Positions 43,101 through 57,400 are shown, counted from the stretch's first letter. The stretch: 64,000 bases of DNA from Edolisoma coerulescens (GCA_013397115.1 VWZW01006244.1:963554-1027553); one strand, 5' to 3'. Made by a program: numbers and translations. The notes: generated by a model not told the origin, from the letters alone.

Positions 43101-46100
43101 AAAGAGCTCCTGAACTCAAGGTGAAGCAGCAAAGCCAGATCAAGACAGAAATCTCTCAAAAGCTGTGGCTTCAATGGAAGCAGGACCACGCTCAGCTCTT
43201 CAGCAGCACAATCGTTCAGAAGCAATAATTAAAATATATATATTCCAAAGTCAACTGCCCTCACATTGACTGATGTGAAGTGCTCCCTGCTCCTGTCCAA
43301 TCTACAAACACTAAATAATCAATAACTCAAAGTTCTTCCACTTTAACGACTCCATTAGGAAAAATAAATCAATCTGTAGCAGACTGTGGCCATAAACTAT
43401 TTAACATTTTTAGCTCTGCAGCAAAGATCACAGACTCTGCCACAGAAATAAAGATATAAAGAACAAAATCCCCAAACCCGAACGCTTTGGGTTGTGCCAC
43501 CATGCAGCATTTGTCAAAATTGCAGCTCCCAAACAGAGAATGGGCCAAAAAAAAATTCCAATACCCAGCTCCCAGAGCAGGCAAAAATAGAATTTAAAAA
43601 AAACCCAAACATATAGGCTTAAGGTCTGTTTGTTGCATATTTTTTACAGTATTTAAACAAAACAAAAATCCAACTCCCTGCAGAACCAGAGCTATGACTT
43701 AATGGTGACTCAGTAAATTCTGTCTGTGAACATCCCACAGAGCCACGCTGGATTCCGCCACTGGAGGAAGAACAGATTTGAACCACAACCAAACCCATTT
43801 AGTGCTCAGCCCTCCCTGCTCTTTGGCATTTCCCAAGTCTGGACAAGCTGAGCTTAAATCCTGCCTCACCCCCTTCCCTGCCAGCAGCCAGGAGAGGGGG
43901 TGACCCTGATCCCAGGGGGAGAACCACATCCCTTTGGCTTGGGCTAGCTGTCCCAATGTCCTCTCCTGGTCCCTCAAGCTGGGACACAGCTTGACTAAAT
44001 CACACCTGGGAGGAAAGTTGGCCACCAGAGCAGGGCAGGAAGAAGCCAACTCTACCCCAAATCCCAGCAGCTGCACCCTGACAGCATCCACCAGCAGCAG
44101 ATGGGGAAAAAAAAGGAGGGAATCTTGATTCAAGCAAAGATTCCTGGTCCCTCAAGCCCTCCTGGCCATGGAAGCCAAAGAAGAGTGATCCTCTCCACTG
44201 GAATTGGGGCTCCCTGCAGCTCCTTCCTTCCTGAGGCTCCCTTTTCCTCCTTTACATCCCCAAACAAAGAAGGGTGGCCTGGGCTGCAGATCAAACACAA
44301 TCCCAGGAAGTTGTGCTCATGGAAAAGTGCACAGGAAAAGCCAGGGAGCTTTCCACAAAATCCTGGGGTATCCCCACACTCCTCTGCAAAGGCAAATATT
44401 CAGCAAAGCCTCTCACCCACATAATCCCTACCTTAAACCCTTCATTTCCTTCCAAGAGAAAAGGTGCCAGGAATAAGAGACTTATCGTGGACTAGAGCAG
44501 CAGTTCCAACTGTAAGGCAAATAATTTCCTAATTTCACATACCCAGGTACAGACAAAAATATTGGTAGTGGTGGTAAACACCAGCAGCAAAGAAAAACAC
44601 TCAGTTTGGAAAGAATAAAATCCAATAGCAGCAGTTTAGGAACCAAATGTCACCCACTCCTGAAAAGGCCACAGCAAGACAAGCATCATGAACTTAAATA
44701 ACCTCTCCACATGCTGCTCTAATGAAAATAACAAATTAATACCAATGTCTGAGTTTTAGTTGATATAAATAGCATCAGAGCAACTTAACTGCCAGAGGGT
44801 CCCTGTGGATACAGAAAAACAGAGATAAAAAACCTAGAACCAGAAAAAAAAAAATAAAGAGTTCTTCCCCTGCTGCTGGCCTCCCTTCTGGGATTAATAA
44901 GGTTGAGTCACCATAAAACTCCAGTTATTTATACAGAATACAGAAATAATTATAATTCTTAAGTCTCTGTTGTACTGGACTATCAATTTGGGATTTTAAA
45001 GCATCAAAGATTCACTACCAACTATCAAAAAGCGCCCTGATAATAATCCTGATTTACAAAGGGACACCTGAGTATCCCATTTATTTAAACTGCAGCAATC
45101 CAGTATCCCTGCTACAAGGACTGGCTGCAGCTCTGCCACCTTCATCTCACCCCAAAAATTTAAAAAGTATAAATCAAACCAGGGCAAAACCCTGAACAAT
45201 TAAATCTCAAGAAAGCTGAGTGGGGAGTGGGTGGTGGAAGTGGAAAAGAAGGGAATAAACTGAATTTTACCTGATTTCTTGTCAAAATGGGGAGGGAAAG
45301 TGGGATTTTCTTTTTTTTCCCTTCAAAAAATCAAATTTGACTCCAAACCAAAACCACCTCTTTGGCTTAAGTGTGACCCCAAAACCTCAATTCAGCTTCC
45401 CCTGAAGTCAGTAAAACGTGAATACAATCAGTCCCCAAAGCCACAAGCATCACACTTGTACTTATTCACACCAAAAATTCAGTGGAGGACTTGCAGAATT
45501 TGTACCTTGTTGCCAAATTAAACACGAGGCAGCAAAAATAATGTTCTGACTGACAGAGCTGCTGCAACTCCAGGCATTATTTTACAAAACAAAGTGGTTT
45601 TTATTCCCTAAAATGCAAAAGGATTTGTAATAAAACAACGAAGTGGAGCAGTCTGAGATGAGAATTGAAGACAAAAGTCATTCTAGGTCTGATGCTGTCC
45701 ATAAGCAACTCATTCAAAGAAATGAGCACTAAAAAAAAAAAAAAGCATTTTTGTTTGAAGACCTGGAGTTTTGGTGAAGAAAACAGAGCGAGGCAAAGTG
45801 AAACTTGAGCATTTGTAGGGTGTGACATGGAACATCTGACCCGGGCACATGATCCAGGGGGACATTCCAGAGCCACTGTGCTCCTTAAAGAGCCCCAAAC
45901 TGGATGATCTTGTATGTGCAATTAACATAATTAACAGCATATGTTGATCGCAGTCAAATGCAGCCACTTTAAAATGCATTTTTAAAATGTAACCCTTTAA
46001 AATGCATTCTTTTAAACTGAAATTGGAACCAGAAGTGACCACAAAGCTTTTTACCACTCTGGGAAAAAATGAGACTGTTAAAGGCACATTAACTATGAAC

Positions 46101-48223
46101 TAATTAAGATCATGTTCCTTCACAATATTAATTAACACATGAGCAGTACAGTAAGAACCAATTCCACCCTAAACATTCACCACTACAAAACAACCCTGCA
46201 GGACCCACAAGGGTTCTGTAAACAGGAAAAAAAAAACCAGATCCAGACCTTTCAAATTCAGATTTCCTGTCAGCACAGCAGCAGTAAATTAATTTTAATT
46301 TGGGTAATTAAACCCCCAAATTACCCACAAATTGAAATACTGCAAACTCCACTTCTAAGGTGTGGAGTACAATCAGCTTCACAAATGCAGATTGAACCTT
46401 CTTAAATTAGTTTGTGCAAATAAATTGCATGTGCACACAGAGAAAACACTCACACTAAAATAACTCTGGTACCTGATTTTTAGGCTAAGGCTGAAAATAA
46501 TCTTTTAAGTGGAATTCACCTTCTTTAGGGAAAAAATAAAATCTTACTATACTAAGAATCTGATTTCTATCTACTTGTTGCTTTTAAACTTTACTCAGTG
46601 GATTACAACGAGGCCTGGGCAGATTTTAGCTACAGATTCCCACACCTCAGTATAGTCAAGGATGGCACTATTGAGACAACACCTGCTCTAGAAACATCCA
46701 CGGATCCAGAACTACACAACTGCATTTGGAACGATTCTGCAAGATACATATGGGAACAGTTCTAGAATTACCCACAAAAACGTCAAATTCGACACTGAGC
46801 ACTACGTGACATAAAAATCTTCATTTCTGTCCTTCAAATTTTGCTTATATCCCCAACTTAATTCACTTTTAACCTAAGAACTGCTCTCCAAAGCTGCTCA
46901 TTAATATCCTGATACTCAAGAACCTTAATTATTAGTACATGTTAAGAGACTGTGTAACAGTAAGACAGTTGTTAAAGCATTAAAATATTCCTAAATGCCC
47001 TAAGAACACACCTTGAATTACTTATAATTCTCACCCTGAACAGCCACACTCTGATTGTCTAAGCCACACAACGGAGACTAATTAACAAATTAAACCTTCC
47101 ACGCCAAAAAATAATCAGTGAAACAGCTTTGGTAACCTAGTACATAGTTAGCTTTGTGTAAATATTTTGCAAACATCCCTTTCACAAAAAATCCCTATAT
47201 ACCATGTGTATATTTATATAACAATATACAGAGTTCCTGAGTAAAACATTAAATCTGATTATTCGGAAGATTTGGCAAAATATTTAACTTCCTATTACTA
47301 AAATAGATTTTTAAATAAACATTCAATGAAGACATTAAAATAAATATGGAATGTGTCTGAAAAAAATTATAGTACCATGAACCTATATTAATAACAAACA
47401 ATAATTTTTTTAACTAAGTGCATACTGTGTTACATTGTTACTGGTTTTAAACACACTGAGGAATCAATAAACCTAATTTCTAATCCTGAGTGAGTCTTCT
47501 ATCACCTGCTAACGTGTACTTCCCATGCAGTTCACACTGCAAAGCTACAAAATCCACTTATTTAGTGGAAAAACCCAAGTGGACTACGCTGTGGAAAGCT
47601 CAGTTCCCACTGGTTCTGCTGGAAACCGACCTGGCAGCCACAGCTGCTGAAGCCTCTCCCACCATCAGCAGTGAACACTGATTATTCCTGTCAAACTGAG
47701 TGAGAACCTGTCACAAAAACACCTCCCAGAGCAGTGTGCCTTGCTCCGGACACAGTGATGGGGTGCAAACCACGCAGCGATCACTTTGGCTCTGAAAAGA
47801 GCCATACATGGTGCAAAAAAGAAAAATAAAACAAACCCTGAATGAGTACTGAGTACCTTTAAATACGCCAAATCGTCTCATTGACAAAAAAAAAAAAAGG
47901 AGAATTAAGTTCTACCACGCTCTGGTTTGTCAGGTCCTGGCCTGACTCAGGGCTGATGCAGAGCTTTGGGCAAGCACACGAGGAAATGCTCAGCTACTGT
48001 CTGGCTCCTCTGAACATTAAAACTCTCAGCAGCAGACACCAGCGTTACCAAAACTGCCTTAACACCACGCCAAGCTGTGCCTCTCCACACCAGAACCACA
48101 GTCCCACAACTGCAGCGCTGACCACTCAATTAACCCTTTCTGCTTCCTGACATCCTACAAAAATCCACCTCCCACGGCGCTGGGCAGGACCTGCGCCCTT
48201 CCCTCCCCATCCTCGGCTTTCCT

Positions 48224-48229
48224 TTTATT
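48224..48229 (-). terminator. Candidate polyadenylation signal of the MEIOC-like gene
   Basis: AATAAA on the minus strand, starting about 8 nt after the stop codon. If used, it gives a 3'UTR of only some tens of bases. Other AATAAA-like hexamers occur further downstream, so this may not be the main site. Confidence 0.3.
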
Positions 48230-48237
48230 ATCTGCCA

Positions 48238-48491
48238 CTACTCCAAAACCCTCGTCGCTTCCTCGGCTTTTTCACTTCCTTTGCCTTCGTGCTCCACGCT
48301 GCTCTTCTCCTGGGTGCTCGTGCTCGAGGAACAAAGCTCTTGCAGTGCCCCTTGAAGGAGAAGCTGCTGTTTTTCGGGTCCGGCCGGGGGGGATTTCGGC
48401 AGCGTCACCTGCAGCACGCACCAGAGCGCGGTGCGAGCCCGGCGCGTGGCACCGGCCAGGGCTCGCAGGGCGGCTGCCAGGGCCAGCACGT
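48238..48491 (-). CDS. MEIOC-like: MEIOC-like terminal coding exon
   Basis: 254 nt, phase 1 in, ending at TAG (complement of 48238-48240). Reads DVLALAAALRALAGATRRAR, TALWC and LQVTLPK, then a non-conserved Gln/Ser/Glu-rich tail. Human has DVFALASAIKEM...TALWCALQMTLPK. The acceptor is TTTTTTCCCCTTGCAG. Translation of the spliced junction gives C-D-S-G-R-D-V, in frame. Confidence 0.93.
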
Positions 48492-51400
48492 CTGCAAGGG
48501 GAAAAAACACATCAGTGGACAAGCCTGGGAATGGTATTAAAAGGATTTTTTAAATTGCATACATTGGTTCAACTTGTGGCCTTGAGCAAACACGACTGAG
48601 GGATATCTGAGATGCAGCGGTAACGACGGCTGCAACAGCTCACGTGAACTGTCTGTGCGAAAAGGGTCCAGAAATGCTGCAAAAGGGTCTAAAATGCTGG
48701 TGGACACGGGGTAAAACGGTGTCCTGAGGCTGCAGGCAGTTTTTGGGTTTTGCAGGGAGAAGAAGGGAACACTGATTTTTGGATGGCTGAGTAAAAGCAC
48801 AAAGACCCAGTCAAATACGGAGATAAAATCCTAAAGCAGCTCCACAGGGGATTTGTTTGCAACTGGGAATTCTGCCAGGCCAGGGACTGCAAACCTGCAC
48901 ATTTCCAGCCAAAACTGCTGATACTGCAACCTCCCAGACAGAGATTGTGGATGAAATCTGGGACTAAGTGGACCAAGCTGCTCCTATATTCTCTGGGAAT
49001 TTAGGAAAGGAGGGGGTCTCACCAAAACCTGTCACTCAGCAGGAGGGACCGGGGCCTGAGGATGCCAAAACTCATTGCAACAGATGACAGAGCTGTTATT
49101 TATAGTATTGGCAATATTTCGATATTGTATTGGCAATAAATCTGTTCATAATCATCCACATAACCACTGTGTCCTACCTCTCCTGCCTGGCCAAGAACCT
49201 TCCTTCTACTATTCCTGACTCACACCTGGAGTTTACATCACATGAAAATTTTAGGAGTCATTTTAAAAGTCAGTTTGCATATAGAACTATTGTTTTAAGG
49301 CTATGACATTTTACATTTATTTTATATTTTAATTTTGGCACCTAAATTGCAAAAGCAAAACATTTTGACTCTCTTTCCAGCTTATTTTTCCCTCACAAGG
49401 AAGAACTATTCCACAGCCAGAGGAACCTCACTGTGCGCTTCAGCAGTAAAAAGTGAATTCCTCTTTTGTCCTGAGACACACGTAATTTCTAAAGAAAAAT
49501 AATATTATTTTTAACCCCAAACTATGAATTGCCACATTTACTGCTGCTACAGGTCATTCTGACGTTACTTCAACAGAATTTGGGAAACGTGAATGTCATT
49601 CCTTGTGGGTTTGTGATTTAGGTAGACAGACTATTGATTTACACAACACTGGCAATTTTTTTTGTTATTTTATAAGGAGAAATGGTAGCATAGCCATGCC
49701 AGTAAATAATTCTACTTGCTTAAAAACAAGCACGTTTTTGCTTTTAGGACAACCACTTACAGTTATATAATGTCACTGAACAGTTTTTACAGCTCTCTTC
49801 TAGTCAAAGAGGAAAAAATTCCAGAGTCTTTAAACTACTAACAGGAAAACAAAAAAACCCCAACAGAAACCAAAGTAATTTAAAGCCTTAAAAAGCAAAA
49901 TTATCTATTTGCAAACTTCCTTTCGCTGAAGCGACAAGAACTGCAGCGCATTGCAAATTCGCATTTTTAAGTGGAACATAATCCCGATTAAACCCTCGGA
50001 AGAGCGTTGGGAGCTCCGGGAAGGGGCAGCATTACCTCTCCCACTGTCACAGCGTGGCACCCCGGGGCTCTGGGGGTTGGCAGCGTTCACCACCTCATCC
50101 CTGCGACGTGCCCGGGTCACCCGAAGGGCTTCCAGGTGCAGCTCCAAGGCCCTGGAGATGTTCCCGTGCACAGGGGCACCACGAAGCCTCTCCATTCTCC
50201 CTATCAGCGTGAGCACCTGGGGGAAAACACCAGCAGCGCTAAGTATTGACTGATAAACAACCAAATCCCGACGGAAATGCAGGAATGGCAGCTCCAGGAG
50301 GCCCACCCTGGCTCGCTCCCGGCACTGGTCGGCGAGGAGGCGATCCACGCGCGAGGGGCTCGCAGGGAGCCGGGACACGGGGCTGCTGCTGGAGCTGGAG
50401 ATGCGCTGCCCTGGGAAGTGTCTGGCGAGGTCAGCCTCAGCCTGAAAGGGAAATAATTGGTCAGTGTGGTTGTTTGGAATTAGTGCAATATTATCAACCC
50501 GGCTGTTTGGAATTTTCAAGTGGATTAGGAGTGAGCGGCCTATCGTACCTGCTGACTGCGTTTACAGGAAAACATCTCCAAACAGCACAGAATCCCAGAA
50601 TGGTTTGGGTTGGAAGGGACCTTAAAGCTCATTTCATTCCACCCCCTGCCATGGCAGGGACACCTTCCACTATCCCAGGTTGCTCCAAGCCCCAGTGTCC
50701 AACCTGGCCTTGGGCACTACCAGGGATCCAGGGGCAGCCACAGCTTCTCTGGGCACCCTGTGCCAGGGATTCACCACCCTCACAGGGAAAACTTCTTCCT
50801 AAATCTAATCTAACCCTGCCCTCTTTTGGTTTAAAGCCATTCCCCTTGACTTACCTCTAGATTCCCTCATAAAAAGTCCCTCTCCAGCTTCCTCGCAGGA
50901 ATCCTTCCCTAATTCCAACAATGCAGCTTTTAGAACAAAAGCTGTACAACTTTATTCTAACTCATCTTAGATACAGACCCAGTCAGATTCTGGTGTAGTA
51001 CCCAAAAAATGGGTAATTGAGGTGGTGCTGGTTGATGGTGGGATCTGATGAGCTTAAAGGTCTCTTCCAACTTAATGACTCTGTGATTCCATACATTTAA
51101 ACCCTAAGCCTCTCAATGCTTCTCTCAAACATCACATATTATGATTATTAAAAGAACCAGGTGATCACAGCAGCATAAATTGCACCTGAAGTGCATCAGG
51201 ATGAAACCACATTTAACATAAACTGATACCAGATCTTTAACACAGAAAATATTTTTCTTTTTATAAGAGAAAATCTTTAACACAACAGCCAAACTTCTAC
51301 TGAGAAAGACTGGTTTAGCCAGTGTCTAACACAGTGACTAAACACCACCAAACCTGGTTTTGGATAGGAAATTCTTACACTTGGGAGTAAAAAAGACACA

Positions 51401-54400
51401 ACAAGCAGTATATTCCTTATCTCATTCCTTCTCCAGGGTAAAATGGGATGTAGGAGAGAGGGGTCAGGTGCTGGACTGCAGTTCAAGGCAAGGCTAAGTC
51501 CACACTCACATGTTGTACATTTGTACTGAAAGCATGTGCTGAAGTCCTTCTCTTTTTGCTTTACTGAAAATTCCACATTATTTAGTCCCTGCCCTGGCCT
51601 AACAGGGATTACAAGAGCTGACTCCACCTGTACTCATCATCTGAGGAGCCTGAAGGACATCCAGAAAAAAAATGGGATGGGGAAAGGCTCATGGATTCAT
51701 ATAATGACACCAGGTAATTAAGAATTACAGCTGATAAGCAATTAACTGCACTACATGTACACTTAATATTGCAGACAACTCCCAACTTGTGGAAATGCTT
51801 TAAATGTGAGATCCCTGGAAAAGTGAGGTTTATGAAAGGAGACAGGTAAGCTGTGACTCCAAAGCAGCTGCAATGGGCAGGTTTCTGAGAGCTGAAAGGG
51901 CTGAGTGATTAGACAGAGAGAATTAAATCAAATCCCAGGGGGAATTTCTCTCTTCCTGCAGTCATCCCCTTCTAAGAAATGTGTTTTGGCAGCAGGAGCA
52001 GGAGCCAGGCTATGGCAGCTGGCTTGGAGCACTGAGAACAGCTCATATTCTGCAACCACAAAACACCCTGAAAAACCCAGAGCAGTTCACTGGGATAAAA
52101 GTGGATCACTGAGAATGGACCAGATCAAGAGGGTCAATTAAGCCCCTTTGATTAATAAGTAGGTGGTACGAGGATAAACAACCCTCCTTTAATGATGAAA
52201 TAAAAAGCACGAGATAAAAACTATGACTTGGTCTTTGCAAACGACTGAATTGTCCTAAATCCTGCCTGAGAACAGGAAACAAACACTGGAGCAAGAACCA
52301 TCCCTTCCTCACTTCCACAGAATTCCTGGAAGGCCAGACAGGCAGAGAGGAGTTTTTTTTATGTCTCATGGATAAAGGCATCCATGAGAGAACAACACAG
52401 GCAGTTCCATCCACAATTCCAAAAGTCCATTAGCAAGGCCCCACAGCTGATGACAGAACAAAAAAGGTGTTTTCCAGATCTGGTTTGGTCAGACACCTTT
52501 ATCCAATGACCAGGAGGCTTCTCACACGTGGAAGTAGCCAAGCACTCAGAGCATAATTAGAACCAGGGATTATGGACAATTTAGTTTCCGAGAGCTGGCA
52601 TGGAATTCAGGGATTTGACTCCTCTTGGGAAAGCACTTCCTGCTCCTTTAGAGCACAAAGATTTCGCTCCCAAGTGCAAAACCCTCCTTATCAGTGGGAT
52701 CCCTCCCTGCCAACAGTTCTGGGAACGAGTCTGAGGCAGGAAAGTGACCGTAATGAGAAGAGCATAAACTGAAATTTCCTTTGGGAACAAGAAAATATTG
52801 TGGGTTTTCTCTACAGCCACACAGAGGGTGCCCAGGATTAGTTACTTCATTTTCTTTTTACTAAAGCCAGAGATTTACTACAACAAGAAAAAAAAAAAGA
52901 ATAAGAGAAAGCTGTGACTCTATCAACTGACAATAAAAACCCTAACCAAAACAACAAAAAACCCCCCCAAAACCACAAACCAACCTGAAACAACCCAAAA
53001 AAACCCCAACCAAGTGAAGAAACACCATAAAACTTTCTCTCTTTCTTCACATGACTTAAAACCAGTCAAGTCTTTGTCAGGAATCATCACCAGTTGTGTT
53101 TTACCTTCTTCCTCTCCTTCTCCAGAGCTCTCCACTGCTCGTAGCACTCCTCCAGTCGGATGTGGAGCTCGTTAGCAGGGCCACTGCGGCTCCTGGGAGG
53201 TCTGAACTTGTTAAATGGGGTTGGAAAGGCAAAGTAGGGGGCAGGGATTTCCCCAGAGAAGAGATCACTGATGAAGGGACTCAAGGGGTTAAACTCATCG
53301 TAGTGAAAAAGATCAACAAGGTCCGGGAACGGAAACGGCGGCGGAGGGAAATTAAAATTATTTGCTGATGAAAACAGTTGGTGATTAAACAGAGGAAAGC
53401 TGGGATTTTGCTTAAAATCAGACATTAATGGGAAAGGAGGAAGCAGAGAAGGATTGATGAAATCTGACAAGCTGGCACCGTTCTGCTCATGCTTTTTTGG
53501 GAACGCGGTGAAGGGCTGGCGGTTTGGGGCTGTAGATCCCAAATGAGGGATCCAATTCCTTCTGCCTCTTCTGTCGTCTTTATTGCCCTTTTCCTGGCTC
53601 TGCTTTTTTGGGAACCTGTGGTATTTCTCAGGGTTTTCACCTGCAGCTTTCTGCTGCACCACCCAGTCGGGTGAAAAACGAGCGGGGAATTTGCGGCGCC
53701 GCCCCTCCTTACTCATCCCGGCGTCCTCCTGGGACCTTCCAACGGGTCTCACCTGCTTCTGACTCTCTGAGACAAAATGAGGAACCCCCAAATGACTGGG
53801 AACTCCATTTGATGTCTGTAGCCTCCCATCTTTCCTGGGAGGGAGGGCGGGAGGGAGCTGGGAGTAGTAGGAGGGCTGTGCTAAAGGCTGGTGGGTGGGA
53901 GAGCCCCCAGACATGGTGGAAACCCCTGATGAGGACTGGGGGCTCGTTGCCATTTGTTTTCCATATGGAATATCAGATGCAGCTGCCAGACTTTTCCCAT
54001 CCAGCCACGCACACCCCTGGTATGAGGAATAACTCCCATTTTGCACAGCATTTTTCACAGATAAATCACATTCAGCTCCTTGAGGAGAGCTTTCCTTAGG
54101 GCCCACATTCGCCTTGCACTCATTATTATTATTATTATTAAAAACATCCCCCAAAGGAAAGCCACGATGGCCATTTTGCATGTGGGTTTCCTGGGGTTTT
54201 CTCCCTGTTCCTGCAGAAAAATGATTTTCTTTCAGGGGTTGATTGAGAAAATGAAGTGATGGATGGACAGGTGACTGCAGTTTGTGAGCAGCTGTGAAGT
54301 TTTCGCATCTTTTAGAAAACAGGTGTCTGTCCTGGGGAACTTTATCCCAAGAGTTATCACCAGGCTGATGGGAAAGATCAGGGGAATACTTAGTTTGTCC

Positions 54401-57400
54401 TTGAGCATAATTTTTCAGAGCTTTTCCTCTTGCTCTTTCACTTTTCCAAAATTCCTTCTGAACGCTGGGGCTTTCTTTCATCCCGTTCCGAGGGGGAAAA
54501 GCGCTAAAACCGGACCCACGTTTTTCGTAGTCTCCATTTAACCTCCCGTGCTCGTAAGTGCAGAAATGCTGGTTACAGCTCCCATTTGGGAAGGAAAACC
54601 CTTCCTGGGAGGGAATTGTGGTGGTGGTGTTTTGCAAAGAGGAATTTTCAGGGTAAGTGTTCCTCAGGGCATTGTCAGGGTGAGCACAGGGAGAGAGCCA
54701 AGACTCGATGAGCTGAAGGTCTCCCAAACCTCTGTGCAGCATCTCCACATCAGGAGGCTCCTGCAGGGGTTCCTGAAGGCAGCTGGTGCCCAGCAGGTTG
54801 GGAAAATCCTTGTTTGGGACAGGGTGCTGAGCTGGGAGCCCTGGGAACTCTCCAGTGCTGCCCACATCAGGTGCCCACATAGAGGGAAACAATCTTGATA
54901 GAGAATTCCTGCAACAGAGTGAAACAAAGCTCCCGTCATGATTTTAAAACGTTTCTTACTTTAAAATAATTCACATATCATGGTTATTCCCCAGCATTGT
55001 ATCATTGACCAACCAAACACAGCTCTCCTCAAAAATAAGAGGAATATTCCCACTGCAGCTGAGTAAATGCTCTGTGAAATCTCATCACCAGCACCGTTTA
55101 CCTGCTGTATGTTCAGAACTGCAGAGTTCATTTGGATTTATTAAATATTTCAGATTCCACTGGATTCACGCAACTCCCTACTGGTTAAAATTAATCACCA
55201 TCTTTTTTCCCTCCTCAAATGCTGTAAAGCTGATGGAAAACGTTAGAAAACTTGCATTTTTAACAGTTCACTGTTCTGTTGGGTTTTTTTACTGGCAAAC
55301 GAAGTAAAGACACTTCTAAGGGGATTTAAAAGGCCTTCATTACTCAACTCTGAAATAACTAAAAAAGTGCATCATATCTGTGTGACAGTGGGCATAAAAA
55401 CCAACACACAAATGATAAGAACTCTCAGAACAAACTCACCAATCTGTAGCTGGTTCTGGCTTGTTTGGCTCCTCCAAAATGCTCGACACCAACCCAAACA
55501 TATCAGGGCCACTGCCAGAGTAAGAAAGATTTATTGGTGCCCTGAAAAAAAAAAACCAAAATAAAAGTTTAAATAAGTATTTTTCTCCTAAACAAAACAG
55601 GCAAAAAGAAGAAGATCAAACCTTTATTTTAGCAACGTTTTCCAGTTGTTCTGAATTTATTGTACCCTCAGCATCCCTGTACAGAAATCTTCCTGCACTT
55701 GTGAATTCCATAGCCCAAGTGAAGTAGAACAATTTTCCTGACTCTTTGTTTCACCAGAGACTTTCCAAGCAGCAAAAGATTTCCTTCTCTTTCCAAGAAA
55801 CAAAACTGTTTCATGGACATTCCTTCAAACCTTGACTGTCTTGTTTAGAGCATAAATAGGATTAATATTCTCCAAGTCTGGAGCATTCTAATTTATCTAC
55901 TTCAAATAATTCAAAACCTCTTATGTTAATCTCAAAAGTATATATATAACTTAAATATAAATTATTTTAAGTTATACTTAAGTTGAACCACTTTTTAATC
56001 CCCTTTTGTACAGGATTTGGTCAAAATTTTAGTAAATATTTCTGGTAAACACCCAAGGTTTTAAACAATTTTTAAACAAAACCAACTTTTACTCCAGGTG
56101 CAAGGTGAGATTTTTATAGAGTTGTTTGTGATGACTCCTGACTCTCGCTCACAAGTTAATTAAAACAATGCTATTAAAGATCTCCTTCCCTCTATCCTCG
56201 TTGTTTTGCTCCAATAAACCTCCCTCTCCACCCTGCTCTGATTCCTTTCAGTGTCCCTGAAGATCTCTGAGTTTCCCCTGGTGCCACCTCACCCAAACCA
56301 CCTCAGCTGCCACAGAACTGCTCACTGACTTTGCTGATTAACAGAGACCATAAAATGTGGGACAAACTACTGGAAAAATCACCTTTTTAATCTCTTGCCA
56401 CTGTGAAAATCAGTCAAAATTACACCCTGTGGCTCACCACATTTTTACTTCTAACTCACTCCCTGATTTACTCCATGACTGCTCAGTTTGCTCTCTAAGG
56501 GATCTGGATTTTATTTGGGATACACAGAAGTGCAGAGACTCTTGAAAAATGTTTTGTGAAGGCAGAACTGATATTTGATAACCAGATCTCTTCTGTATCT
56601 TTGTCAAATAGCAAGTTTTTTTCTTTTTCTATCTTTTTTTTAAGGAGACTTCAAGGAATTCTGAATATCTGCAGGCTCGGAATGGGTGTAAACAGATTAT
56701 CCCTAAAAGACAAATATCATTAAATTACAATTCCATAGGTTTTTTTCTAAAGCTATCTCGCATTTGCTACAATCTACAGGCTGCTTTTAAGAAAGTATTG
56801 TATATTTTAATTAGCAAATTGCCACTCTTTGCTTAAAATTAACATTTACAGCTGACACCAAAGCCACGTAATCTTTTATTCAGAAATAAGCACCACTGTG
56901 ACACTTCCCACTGAAAACTAGCAAAAAAAATTAAGGGTTTTTTTGCAATCCATGTGCCTTCCTTAACTGTTATCTTTCAGCACCCTGGGAACCAGAGCAC
57001 TCCGCTTTCTCCCCACCTCAAATTTTGTCCCTTACTAAGCAAATGATAAAAAAAAGGCAGTGAGGTATTAGAAATGCTCATTAAAAGAGCATTTTCTCAT
57101 CAAAAGCTGCTGTGCCAGTCTCTACCAACCAGTTCCCCTCCCAAAAAAGGCAATATTGTCACCATCACTTGGCTTTAAGATGGAAAAAAGAAAACCCCCA
57201 CACACCTTTTTTCACAACCTCTGTAATAACCACGGCACAGCAAAGAAAATCTACTGAGTTTCCAGGGATGCCAGAAACTCTCCCCCAAAACCATCCAGAA
57301 TCCCCATTTATTCTTCACCACCAGAATTCCAGTGCTCCAGGAGCCCTCAGGCCAGAGCAGGAATGCTGATACCTTTTCTTGGGGCACTCCTGGAAGGCAG

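Larger units (their letters stand above)
23569..48237. other. Intergenic or OBSCN 5' non-coding region between OBSCN and the MEIOC-like gene
   Basis: About 24.7 kb with no supportable coding exon on either strand. The first part (to 40.2 kb) contains roughly ten CR1 fragments, a candidate OBSCN 5' non-coding exon at about 32953, and a somewhat CpG-richer stretch at 33.1-33.56 kb. From 40.2 to 48.2 kb the sequence is AT-rich and free of CR1, with many AATAAA-like signals on both strands. This part may be regulatory, or an unrecognised untranslated or non-coding transcript. Confidence 0.7.
50442..53104 (-). other. MEIOC-like intron after the large exon
   Basis: About 2.7 kb. Contains CR1 fragments near 50587-50905 and 51037-51093 and an A/C-rich tract at 52930-53015. 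Confidence 0.85.

Noticed and set aside
50246..50860. 204-codon plus-strand frame
   Set aside because: Runs from the antisense of a MEIOC-like exon into a CR1 copy, so it is a chance chimera.
53608..54099. 163-codon plus-strand frame
   Set aside because: Shadow of the large MEIOC-like exon on the opposite strand.
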